A DNA stretch of 62,436 nucleotides from contig JAJZCM010000005.1 of the NCBI GenBank assembly GCA_021846045.1, positions 1 to 62,436 on the forward strand. The letters are read 5' to 3'. The stretch comes from a bacterium. GTDB lineage: Bacteria > Elusimicrobiota > Elusimicrobia > UBA1565 > UBA9628. Below the pieces are notes generated by a model, which was not told the origin of the DNA, made no database searches, and saw only the letters and a program-made list of their open reading frames with translations. Made by a program: the position numbers and the translations under genes. Shown here in pieces: positions 24,150 to 31,540 of this stretch (the first letter of the stretch is position 1; each line of letters opens with the position of its first letter).

Positions 24150-24952
24150 ACGCTCTCTTTTCTCCGGAACTCCTGCTTGGGAAAGTCGCGGTTATTACCG
24201 GCGGCGGAACGGGAATTGGCAAAGTCATCGCCGAGGACTTTGCCCAGCACGGAGCCAAAGTCGCTCTTTTATCGCGAAACCTCGATCGACTTAAAGAAGT
24301 CGCCGTGGAAATTCAGAAATCGGGAAGAGAAGCTGGGGCTTTTGCCTGCGACGTTTCCGAACCCGAAGCGGTGCGCGCCGCCGCTAAAGCGGTCTTGGAA
24401 AGATTCGGGCGCGTTGATATCTTAATCAACAACGCCGCCGCCAATTTCATTCGCCCATCGGAAAAGCTGACCTCGGTGCGATGGAAAAAAGTCATCGACA
24501 TTGTCTTAAACGGCGCCTTTTACTCAAGCCTTGAATTTGGGAAAACGATGCTCGCTCAAAAAAACGGGCGCATTATTAATCTGGTCGCCGCTTACGCTTG
24601 GACAGGAGCCCCGGGGCTCGCTCCATCCGCTTCGGCCAAGGCCGGAGTTGTCGCTTTAACTAAAACCTTGGGAGCGGAGTGGGCAAGCCGCGGAGTTCTT
24701 GTCAATGCCGTCGCCCCCGGCCCCATCGACACGCCTCAAACCCGCGAACGACTGTGGCCGACTTCTGAAATGGAAAAACAAATCCTCTCAAGCATCCCTC
24801 TTGGGAGATTTGGGAAGGAAGAAGACGTTTCGGCCATTACTCTTTTTCTGGCCTCCGAACTTGGACGGAACATCTCCGGCGAAGTGATCACGACCGATGG
24901 AGCTCAAAGCCTCGGACGTGGAGCGATGGATTTATTTAAAGCCGCGAGGTAA
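24140..24952 (+). CDS. 2,4-dienoyl-CoA reductase (SDR family)
   Basis: A 270-residue short-chain dehydrogenase with nucleotide motif TGGGTGIG (about 19-26) and NNAAANFIRPSEKL in place of the usual NNAG. The active-site region lacks the common YxxxK and instead reads GLAPSASAKAGVVALTKTLGAEW. This PSASAKAGV block, together with VNAVAPGPID, is characteristic of mitochondrial/bacterial DECR enzymes. It would reduce 2,4-dienoyl-CoA with NADPH. Translationally coupled to the isomerase upstream. A double-hairpin repeat follows. Confidence 0.83.
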   Translation: MGMNALFSPELLLGKVAVITGGGTGIGKVIAEDFAQHGAKVALLSRNLDRLKEVAVEIQKSGREAGAFACDVSEPEAVRAAAKAVLERFGRVDILINNAAANFIRPSEKLTSVRWKKVIDIVLNGAFYSSLEFGKTMLAQKNGRIINLVAAYAWTGAPGLAPSASAKAGVVALTKTLGAEWASRGVLVNAVAPGPIDTPQTRERLWPTSEMEKQILSSIPLGRFGKEEDVSAITLFLASELGRNISGEVITTDGAQSLGRGAMDLFKAAR

Positions 24953-24962
24953 CGCTCCGGTT

Positions 24963-25081
24963 CGTCATTCCGGCACAAGCCGGAATCCGACCGAGCGTAG
25001 GCGCGGAAGTGCCGCTTCCAAGTTTGTTGAAGAGCGGCCAGAAGATCTCTACCATGGACCCCGACTTTCGTCGGGGTGACG
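24963..25081. repeat. Dispersed double-hairpin repeat (copy 1)
   Basis: ATTCCGGC-acaa-GCCGGAAT at the left and CCCCGACTTTCGTCGGGG at the right end, bounded by CGTCA...TGACG. The arms are separated by a unique spacer. Four related copies occur in the window. Confidence 0.8.
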
Positions 25082-25093
25082 CGGGTATTTGGG

Positions 25094-26836
25094 TCAATAT
25101 TTATATCGAATCAGGACCGGCGTTGGATGCTCGGCGTTCGGCCCGGCCAAAACGAGAACTTGGCGCCTCCCAGATGCAACAATCCCTAAAATCGTTTGAT
25201 GCGCAGGATAATGAGCCTGCAAAATCAGATGCCCCCCTTGACGTTTGAAAACTAAAAGCTCGCGTCCCTTTGAATCGAAAGCCCAAAGACGATCTTCTAT
25301 CCAGGCCATCGCCGTAACGGCCAGGCCGGAACCTAATGAAAAACCCCGGGTCTGGGTTGGATCTGAACCGTGCCGATAAAGGAGCCCATTGGCCGCGTCA
25401 TAGGACCAGAGGGATTTACCGTTGAAAGCCAAGGCCGTGGGCGCCGGACCCGGAGTCGGATAACTCGCGGAGACAACGCCGGGGTCTGAAGGCGAATGCT
25501 CAATGAGCCGGGCTTGCGCCGCGTCCAAAGACCATAAATTTCCTTTCGCGAAAGTCAGGGAAGAAGGATGATAAGGTTTCGTCGCCAGAACCTGGGCCGT
25601 GCGCGTAATCACATCCGCTTTTTGAGGAGAGAAGGATTTTAAATTCCCGTCCCAATCGGAAGCCCACAACAAGGTTCCGTCGAAAGCCAGTCCCGTGGGA
25701 TTAGAAAGAGAAACCGGCTGAACCGCAAGGGCGCGGAAATGAAAGCGGTTGAAATAGTTCCAAGCCCGATACCCAAGGGCGCCAAGAAGACCCACCATAA
25801 ATAGGGAAAACCAAAACCCCTTGCGCTTAAGCGTCTTCAGAGTCGGATTAGGGCGCTCGATTTTCTCCGAAACCCGCCTCATAAAAGAAGAAAGCTTCGC
25901 CGTCGCCTCGGCCGACTCTCTGACGCTTTGATTCATCGCATCGGTAAAACGCAAATGTTCCGCTTCTTTTTTTTCAAGGTCTGCGTGCCAATTTTCCCGC
26001 TCCTTTCTTAAATTTTCCTCCCAAGAAGACAGTTCCGCCCGCTGGTTTTGCCAGGCCGAACGCTCACGGTCCCACAACTCCCGCCATTCGGCTCTTTCTT
26101 GCTCCCAAATCTTCGAAAGCTCTTCCAAATGCTTTTCCAAATCCGAAACTTTTTTAAGAGCATTTCCTTTTTCTCTTTCGGACTCATTGAGGCGATGGCG
26201 TTCTTCCAAAAGCTCGGCCAAGGTCTTTTCAAGAGCGGTTTTTGCCTCTTTAAGGCCCCGAGATGATTTTTCGAGCTCGCCGGAAACCGTTTTTGACTCC
26301 TGCTGCGCCCGCCCGCTCAAGGCCTGTAATTCGCGCAAGCTTTGAAGATACTCCTCTTCTTTTTTTTGCCACATCTCCTCTTGCCGTTCGAGTATCTTCT
26401 GTTGATCAGACAAGCGCTCCCGGGTTTGAGCCAAGAGAGATTTGAGCTTTTCTTTCTCAATGGCGTGATTTTTTCTCTCTTCCTCCAAACTCTTTAAAGC
26501 CGCTTCGATTCTCCCCTCGGCTTCAAGACCGCCATTTAAAATAGAGGCCTCTTGCCCGGCCAATTCACCTTTAAGGTTTTGAATTTCGCCTTTTAGAATC
26601 GCTTCGCGCTGTCTTGACTCTTCTAGGGCCTTATATCTCGAACTCAGGATCTCGGAAAGCTCCTCTGCCTCGCGACGGCTTTTACGGCGAACCAAGGACA
26701 AGGCGTCCCAAGCGACTTGAGAAGGAAATGCTCGCGGCTCAAAGGACAAGGGAATTAAAAAATCGGAAGAAGAAGATTCGGCTTTCCGCCACAAATCCTC
26801 GGTATTTTCCTCAAATCCGAAAGGCTCATCCGCCAT
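25094..26836 (-). CDS. Coiled-coil membrane protein with beta-propeller-like C-terminal repeats
   Basis: Starting at ATG 26836 (TACAAT box 6 nt upstream) the 580-residue protein has a long coiled coil at about 50-330. One membrane helix follows at about 338-358 (WFSLFMVGLLGALGYRAW). A C-terminal domain of about four repeats comes next, each with a LAF...LW..D pattern (GLAFDGTLLWASDWDG, SSLTFAKGNLWSLDAA, TALAFNGKSLWSYDAA, MAWIEDRLWAFDSKG), resembling NHL/PQQ-like propeller blades. The coiled coil is probably cytoplasmic and the repeats outside. No enzymatic motif. It follows the TPR gene by 51 bp in the same direction. Function unknown. Confidence 0.72.
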   Translation of the reverse strand: MADEPFGFEENTEDLWRKAESSSSDFLIPLSFEPRAFPSQVAWDALSLVRRKSRREAEELSEILSSRYKALEESRQREAILKGEIQNLKGELAGQEASILNGGLEAEGRIEAALKSLEEERKNHAIEKEKLKSLLAQTRERLSDQQKILERQEEMWQKKEEEYLQSLRELQALSGRAQQESKTVSGELEKSSRGLKEAKTALEKTLAELLEERHRLNESEREKGNALKKVSDLEKHLEELSKIWEQERAEWRELWDRERSAWQNQRAELSSWEENLRKERENWHADLEKKEAEHLRFTDAMNQSVRESAEATAKLSSFMRRVSEKIERPNPTLKTLKRKGFWFSLFMVGLLGALGYRAWNYFNRFHFRALAVQPVSLSNPTGLAFDGTLLWASDWDGNLKSFSPQKADVITRTAQVLATKPYHPSSLTFAKGNLWSLDAAQARLIEHSPSDPGVVSASYPTPGPAPTALAFNGKSLWSYDAANGLLYRHGSDPTQTRGFSLGSGLAVTAMAWIEDRLWAFDSKGRELLVFKRQGGHLILQAHYPAHQTILGIVASGRRQVLVLAGPNAEHPTPVLIRYKY

Positions 26837-26842
26837 GCCCTT

Positions 26843-26848
26843 ATTGTA
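26843..26848 (-). promoter_or_regulatory. -10 box (leaderless) of coiled-coil gene
   Basis: TACAAT on the minus strand, 6 nt before ATG 26836; no Shine-Dalgarno. Confidence 0.45.
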
Positions 26849-26887
26849 AAGCCTGGGCGCCAAAAAATCAATATCGGAATTGTTACG

Positions 26888-27865
26888 TTAAGTAAACAGC
26901 TCAAGGTGAGCGGTGAGACCCGATTTGCGGGAAAGATTGACGGCTTTTTGAAACAAAGCCTCCGCTCGGGATGTTTCTCCTCCGGCGTGCAAAACCTGGG
27001 CCAAGGACGTTTGAGCAAGGACCAGCCCGCGGTTTTCTCTGGCGCGTCCAAATAAAACCAAAGCCCGGTCTAAAAAGCCGCGAGCCGCTTTTAGATCCCC
27101 TTTCTGCATATTGACGCGCGCCAGCCCCCACTCCACATAACCCAAATCGGCGGCATCTCCCAATTTCCGGTAAAGAAAACGGGATTTCAAATACAGTTCT
27201 CCCGCCTCAAGGTAAAGCCCCTTTTGCCTCAATGCGTTTCCAAGGCCGCAATAGGCATAGGCTTTTGCGAACAAATCCTCGCTTTGAGACAGTAAATTTT
27301 TGGCCTTCCGGTAATACTCCTCGGAATCCGAAAGCCTTCCTTGAATGCGGCAAACTCCGCCCAAGCCCAAGAAAGCGTAAATTTGCCCGTCTTTATCTTT
27401 CGCCTTTTTTGCGAACGCTAAAGACCTGTGATAGGCTTTTTCCGATTCCACCAGCCGCCCGGAAAACCTCAAGGCTCCTCCAATGGCCCACTCGATAAAC
27501 CCACAGGCCTGAAAATCTCTCTCTCGCGTCTTCCGCTTTAAAAAAGAACCAAGGCGCGCAATGCTTTCCTCATATTTCCCATCCGCGCGGTCGATCAGGA
27601 TTTCTTCCAAATCGACGAATTCTTTTTCGCCATATCGGCCGGCACGCTTCATTTCAAGGCGCGCGCTTTGGATGTATTTGCGGGCTTGAGGAATATCCCC
27701 CAAACTCCGGGCAATGGAGGCCAAGGACAAAAAGGCGTCAAAGCGCAAAGAGGAGTCTCGGCTTAATTTAATGGCCCTTAAATAGGCGGGCAAGGCCTTT
27801 GAAAAAAACCCTCGGGCGCGGAACTTCTCCGCCTGATCGAAAACTTTCCTGGAATAATCGGACAC
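26888..27865 (-). CDS. TPR-repeat protein
   Basis: About eight tetratricopeptide-like helical hairpins cover the protein (for example AYLRAIKLSRDSSLRFDAFL, AYHRSLAFAKKAKDKDGQIY, YLKSRFLYRKLGDAADLGYV). This suggests a scaffold for protein contacts. The longest frame reaches back to 27982 and would overlap the divergent gene at 27915. GTG 27865, preceded by a perfect TATAAT ending 6 nt upstream, removes the overlap and is preferred (325 residues). No signal peptide, so likely cytoplasmic. Partner unknown; it may act with the coiled-coil protein downstream. Confidence 0.72.
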   Translation of the reverse strand: MSDYSRKVFDQAEKFRARGFFSKALPAYLRAIKLSRDSSLRFDAFLSLASIARSLGDIPQARKYIQSARLEMKRAGRYGEKEFVDLEEILIDRADGKYEESIARLGSFLKRKTRERDFQACGFIEWAIGGALRFSGRLVESEKAYHRSLAFAKKAKDKDGQIYAFLGLGGVCRIQGRLSDSEEYYRKAKNLLSQSEDLFAKAYAYCGLGNALRQKGLYLEAGELYLKSRFLYRKLGDAADLGYVEWGLARVNMQKGDLKAARGFLDRALVLFGRARENRGLVLAQTSLAQVLHAGGETSRAEALFQKAVNLSRKSGLTAHLELFT

Positions 27866-27871
27866 CCTTAA

Positions 27872-27877
27872 ATTATA
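27872..27877 (-). promoter_or_regulatory. Consensus -10 (TATAAT), leaderless GTG start
   Basis: TATAAT on the minus strand, then TTAAGG, then GTG 27865. It decides the start of the TPR gene. Confidence 0.5.
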
Positions 27878-27914
27878 TCTTTCCAGAAGCCTCAGAAATT
27901 GTTGTGATATAGGA

Positions 27915-28772
27915 ATGGAGAGAAAATCCGCCTTATTTTCGGCTCTTCTCCTTTTTCCCTTCTTCGGCTTTGAGCCCCTCAATACTCCACCGCAATGGCA
28001 TGAGGATCTGACCTTCCATTACAAAATTTTACACCAAGACACCTGGCTGCCGATGGGCTTTACCCTGAAACTGGAAAATATTCACAGCCGGATGAGAATG
28101 GATCTCGCTTGGTGCTGGCCGCCGGTCTCTTCCGGGAGCAGAATCCCGCTTTATCTCTACCGAAATCAAACCCTTTACACCAACGGACGCTTTCATCCGC
28201 CGGCTTGGAGCGTGGGCCTAGCGGAACCCGAGATGCGGACCATTCTCTCTTTTACCCAAAAACCGATGGCTAATCTCTATCAAATCATCGCCCATGAGAC
28301 GACTCACGTAATTTTCGTCTCCTATTGGCTAAGGAAAAACCAAAGTTATCCGCCCTATTGGCTCAATGAAGGACTTGCGATGGTCGAACAGACCTCCGAA
28401 GAACACTCAAAGAATTGTTATTGGTATCAACAAATCGCCTACCTGCCCGGACAAAATCTCTTCCCGCTTAAAACCCTGATGCGGCTTGAGCCCATGAAAA
28501 TGAACAATGTTCAATCCATCCAATTGTGGTATATGGAATCCTATTCCCTGATTTACTTCTTACTGAGGAAACATCCGAATTTTTACTTTAAGACTTTCGT
28601 CTCCTATCTCAGGGACGGGCGATCTTTCAAAACGGCTCTTTGGGCGGGATACCGCTACACGCCCCAACAGCTTGAGCGCGAATGGTATAAATTTCTAAAC
28701 GTCAGAAGCCGCCACAAGACCTTCGGCCCGCCATCAAAACTCGGATTTTTTCACGATTTAGGCCCTTCTTAA
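27915..28772 (+). CDS. Secreted gluzincin-type metalloprotease (peptidase MA-like)
   Basis: 285 residues with an N-terminal hydrophobic export signal (SALFSALLLFPFFGF). The zinc site is IIAHETTHVIF (HETTH), followed 20-25 residues later by PPYWLNEGLAMVEQ, whose Glu is the third zinc ligand of gluzincins. This layout matches Peptidase_MA-like/DUF2268-type proteins. It is probably periplasmic. AGGA abuts the ATG, too close for an ideal Shine-Dalgarno. It is divergent from the TPR gene and its end overlaps the convergent peroxidase gene by 4 nt. The substrate is unknown. Confidence 0.75.
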   Translation: MERKSALFSALLLFPFFGFEPLNTPPQWHEDLTFHYKILHQDTWLPMGFTLKLENIHSRMRMDLAWCWPPVSSGSRIPLYLYRNQTLYTNGRFHPPAWSVGLAEPEMRTILSFTQKPMANLYQIIAHETTHVIFVSYWLRKNQSYPPYWLNEGLAMVEQTSEEHSKNCYWYQQIAYLPGQNLFPLKTLMRLEPMKMNNVQSIQLWYMESYSLIYFLLRKHPNFYFKTFVSYLRDGRSFKTALWAGYRYTPQQLEREWYKFLNVRSRHKTFGPPSKLGFFHDLGPS

Positions 28773-29815
28773 TTCGGGAAAGTTTTTGGAATCTCAACAA
28801 GCGCCGGCTTTCCGTTCAGGGCTTTCAAAAATGCGACCAAGTCCTTCTTTTGCCGGGCGCCCAAACCTAGAGGATGAATTTCCTTATCCAGGTAGGGATT
28901 GCGGATCCCGCCCTTGTTATAGAAGTCCACGACCGCTTCCAAGGTTTTTTCGGAACCGTCATGCATGTAAGGATGGGTGTATAAAAGTCCTCTGAGTCCC
29001 GGGGTTTTAAAACGCCCTTGGTCGCCTTCTTTTTTGGTGACTAAATAGCGCCCAAGATCAGGATTTTTTGAGTTCATTCCCACTCCCAAATTGTGAAATT
29101 TAGAATCCGAGAAGTTGACCCCCGAATGGCAAACATCGCAACGCGCCCGCCCGAAAAAGAGATTCATCCCCCTTTGGGCCGAAGGCGACAAGGCCTGTTT
29201 ATTACCCGCGACAAAACGGTCATAGTCCGAGTCTCCGGATAAAATCGTCCGCTCAAAACTCGCGATCGCTTGGACAATCTGCTCAGCCGTAATCGAGCCG
29301 GGGCCAAACGCCTTCTTAAACATCTTTTGATAGCCTTTGATTTTTCCGATTTTTTCCTCGACTCCTTTTAAAGAAAACCCCATTTCCACGGGGTTTTGAA
29401 TCGGGCCCTTGGCCTGCTCTTCCAAACTCGGCGCACGCCCATCCCAAAACTGTAGTTCATTATAGGTCGCGTTAAAAACCGGCGGCGCGCTGCGCGTTCC
29501 TTTTAAGCCGTGGATGCCGGTTGACACCGGACTCTGATCGGTCCACCCCTTGTCCGGGTCGTGGCAAGTCTCGCAGCTGATCGTATTGTTTTTCGACAGT
29601 CTCTTGTCGAAATAGAGAAACCTTCCCAGTTCGACTTTTTCCTTGGTGAGCGGATTGTTTTGAGGAATCTTCGGCTTGTTGAGCCCCAGAGGCACAGAAT
29701 AAGGATAAACCGGTCCGGCGCTTGAATCCTCGCCCCAATCGTCAGCCCGAATCGCGCGCGAAACCGAAACTAAAGTTAAAAGCGCAAGAAAACTCGCCAA
29801 GATATTCTTTTTCAT
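28769..29815 (-). CDS. Di-haem cytochrome c peroxidase (CcpA/MauG family)
   Basis: A periplasmic enzyme reducing H2O2 with electrons from small cytochromes. A signal peptide (ILASFLALLTLVSVSRAIRA) precedes two CxxCH haem sites: SCETCHDPDKGW (near residue 80) and RCDVCHSGVNFSD (near 225). GLRGLLYTHPYMHDGSEKTL near the end is typical and contains the distal/axial Met-His region. Length 348 is standard. It depends on the system-II maturation genes found at 35.4-37.7 kb. GGGGGAG lies close upstream of ATG. Dps lies 34 bp upstream on the same strand, making a peroxide-defence pair. Confidence 0.93.
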   Translation of the reverse strand: MKKNILASFLALLTLVSVSRAIRADDWGEDSSAGPVYPYSVPLGLNKPKIPQNNPLTKEKVELGRFLYFDKRLSKNNTISCETCHDPDKGWTDQSPVSTGIHGLKGTRSAPPVFNATYNELQFWDGRAPSLEEQAKGPIQNPVEMGFSLKGVEEKIGKIKGYQKMFKKAFGPGSITAEQIVQAIASFERTILSGDSDYDRFVAGNKQALSPSAQRGMNLFFGRARCDVCHSGVNFSDSKFHNLGVGMNSKNPDLGRYLVTKKEGDQGRFKTPGLRGLLYTHPYMHDGSEKTLEAVVDFYNKGGIRNPYLDKEIHPLGLGARQKKDLVAFLKALNGKPALVEIPKTFPN

Positions 29816-29849
29816 TACTCCCCCATCAGATTTTAAGGCCTCATGGCCC

Positions 29850-30320
29850 TTACGCCAAGAAAGAACGAAGCATCCATGCCATTTTTTCGTGTTGTTCCAT
29901 CACGCCGGTTAAAAAATCGTTGGTCCCCATATCGCCCTCCGATTCGCAAACCTTGAGATGTTTTCTTAAATCGCCGATCATGGCCTCATGATCGGACAAA
30001 AGCTCCTTGAGCATTTCCTCGGCCTTTAAGTTGTTTTTGGCCGCGTCCTTAATTTGGGAAGCCGCCGCGAACTCGGACAAACCTCCGAAAGCCCGCTCAC
30101 CCAGCGCGCGAACTCTTTCCGCAACCTCATCGATAATGCCGTCCAACTCGTCGTACTGGGCCTCAAAAAATTTATGCAGATCATTAAATTGCGGGCCGAC
30201 CACGTTCCAGTGGAAATTGCGCGTTTTTGTATGAAGAACATATTCTCCGGACAGAACTTGATTTAAAAGCTCCGACACGACTTTCCGGCTTTTTTCTTCT
30301 ATCGCGATATTGATATTCAT
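29850..30320 (-). CDS. dps: Dps/ferritin-like DNA-protection protein
   Basis: A 12-mer mini-ferritin that oxidises Fe(II) with H2O2 and shields DNA. The 156 residues contain the intersubunit ferroxidase signature TRNFHWNVVGPQFNDLHKFF, then EAQYDELDGIIDEVAERVRALG, with the His and Asp/Glu ligands. GGAGG lies 5 nt before the ATG. It precedes the cytochrome c peroxidase gene by 34 bp, so both peroxide-consuming proteins are probably co-transcribed. Confidence 0.95.
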   Translation of the reverse strand: MNINIAIEEKSRKVVSELLNQVLSGEYVLHTKTRNFHWNVVGPQFNDLHKFFEAQYDELDGIIDEVAERVRALGERAFGGLSEFAAASQIKDAAKNNLKAEEMLKELLSDHEAMIGDLRKHLKVCESEGDMGTNDFLTGVMEQHEKMAWMLRSFLA

Positions 30321-30402
30321 AGTTTCCTCCCATCAATGATTGATTATAAATTTTTCGGCTTGGGACCTTCAACGATCTGACTCAATCCGCCGGGCCCACG
30401 GG

Positions 30403-30721
30403 TCATATGCGACAAAATTTTACGGGGCTGTCGCATAAAACAGTTATTGTCGCGTTTATTATCACATTCATTGCCCCATTATCACGTTTTCTGCCACATC
30501 GCTCTTCTTCGGAACGATCCTGAGGCTTGATCTTGCAGGCCACGAGAGGCTCCAAGCGCTCGGGGGCCATGGTGCTCTTCTTCAAAGTCTCCAGCATCTT
30601 GGGGCGACTGCTTCTGATAGAGGTCTTGCCTGCCCTTATATTCGCCCAGTGTCCGCACCAAGGCAAGGAGACCATGGGAGATTGGCTGGTCAAGGAAATA
30701 TTTGTGTTCGAAGGATCTCAT
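30403..30721 (-). pseudogene. Fic-family N-terminal remnant, frameshifted
   Basis: Frame 1 from ATG 30721 reads MRSFEHKYFLDQPISHGLLA, then LVRTLGEYKGRQDLYQKQSPQ. After a shift near 30600, frame 2 continues MLETLKKSTM and then diverges. GEYKGRQDLY..QSPQ.LETL is the start of Fic (AMP-transferring) proteins; the expected ESSNRIEG inhibitory motif and the HPFxxGNGR core are absent. It is therefore a truncated, broken copy. It begins 1 nt after the nuclease-like gene's stop. The distal part has repeated TGTCGC/GTGATAAT motifs of unknown origin. Confidence 0.6.
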
Positions 30722-30722
30722 T

Positions 30723-31274
30723 CTAAGCGCCCTCGCTCGTTGGATCAGTGGGGCGATTAACTTCCGCCAAGATGCTGAGCAAGACGTCCAGTTTGTCCGT
30801 TGCATTTGAAAAGGATTGCGATCCCGAATTCGGAGCGTGAGGACGCGGCATCGCGCTTCCTTTCAACTTGTCGGAACTCCAATCCACCCGAGATGCGAGC
30901 AAAGTCCAAAAGCCCTCCGGCTGGAAGTCCTTATCGAGTCGAAGAAGATACAGTTCGTGCCAGCCTGGATGTATGATGGAGACGCGATTCGTTTTTGAAT
31001 ACGCAGACACTGTCTTGATTTGAATCTTGTGGCCCCCTTGGCCGGATCTGCGAATCGTGATATCCCAAGCAGGTTGGCTGGGGGAGCCGTAACGATGTTC
31101 CGAGTCACTATACTGTCGCTTGGCAAATAGGCGACCATAAAATTCACCGATGACTCCGGTCTTCTGGTCGCCAACTGGAAGGAGATCATCTCGTTTCCCT
31201 TGTAGTCCTTCTAATAGATCGTATGCTTCCGCATACTTCTTGATTGCCTCGAATATCTCATCATAACAACCCAT
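30723..31274 (-). CDS. PD-(D/E)XK-like nuclease domain protein
   Basis: 183 residues with GVIGEFYGRLFAKRQY, then PAWDITIRRSGQGGHKIQIKTVS. The order E...D-x(n)-QIK is the catalytic pattern of PD-(D/E)XK nucleases (Asp in WDI, QxK in QIKT). It resembles small restriction-like or DUF6998-type proteins; the exact family is uncertain. GGGAGGG precedes the ATG. The gene is followed with 1 nt by a broken Fic start, and a dispersed repeat lies upstream. Together they look like a leftover of a defence or mobile island. Confidence 0.6.
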   Translation of the reverse strand: MGCYDEIFEAIKKYAEAYDLLEGLQGKRDDLLPVGDQKTGVIGEFYGRLFAKRQYSDSEHRYGSPSQPAWDITIRRSGQGGHKIQIKTVSAYSKTNRVSIIHPGWHELYLLRLDKDFQPEGFWTLLASRVDWSSDKLKGSAMPRPHAPNSGSQSFSNATDKLDVLLSILAEVNRPTDPTSEGA

Positions 31275-31372
31275 CGTCCGCTACCCTCCCGCCTTACTGA
31301 ATCGGCATATCCTGCCGTAGTCGCACCCGACTCCCGCGTTCGGTCGTCACTCCGGCGCTTCCTCCGTCGTCG

Positions 31373-31475
31373 CCCCGACGAAAGTCGGGGTCTAGGCCGG
31401 ACGCTTCCGTCTTATTTGCAGTCGGCCCAAATAAATCCTACGCGCGAGTCTGGATTCCGGCTTTCGCCGGAATGA
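31373..31475. repeat. Dispersed double-hairpin repeat (copy 2)
   Basis: CCCCGACGAAAGTCGGGG (31373-31390) and ATTCCGGC-tttc-GCCGGAAT with TGACG (to 31475). Orientation is reversed relative to copy 1. It fills the gap between the M16 protease stop and the nuclease-like gene (31275-31540), where no gene is seen. Confidence 0.8.
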
Positions 31476-31540
31476 CGATTACCAGAAAAACATCTTTCAA
31501 GGGCCTCTCGTCGATAATGGCACCGATTTTTTGGCCTCTG

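Noticed and set aside
27866-27982. Longer start for the TPR gene
   Set aside because: It would overlap the divergent protease gene by 68 bp, while TATAAT plus 6 nt plus GTG at 27865 gives a clean start.
30321-30402. Small RNA gene between dps and the Fic remnant
   Set aside because: No promoter-terminator pair or stable fold was evident by eye.
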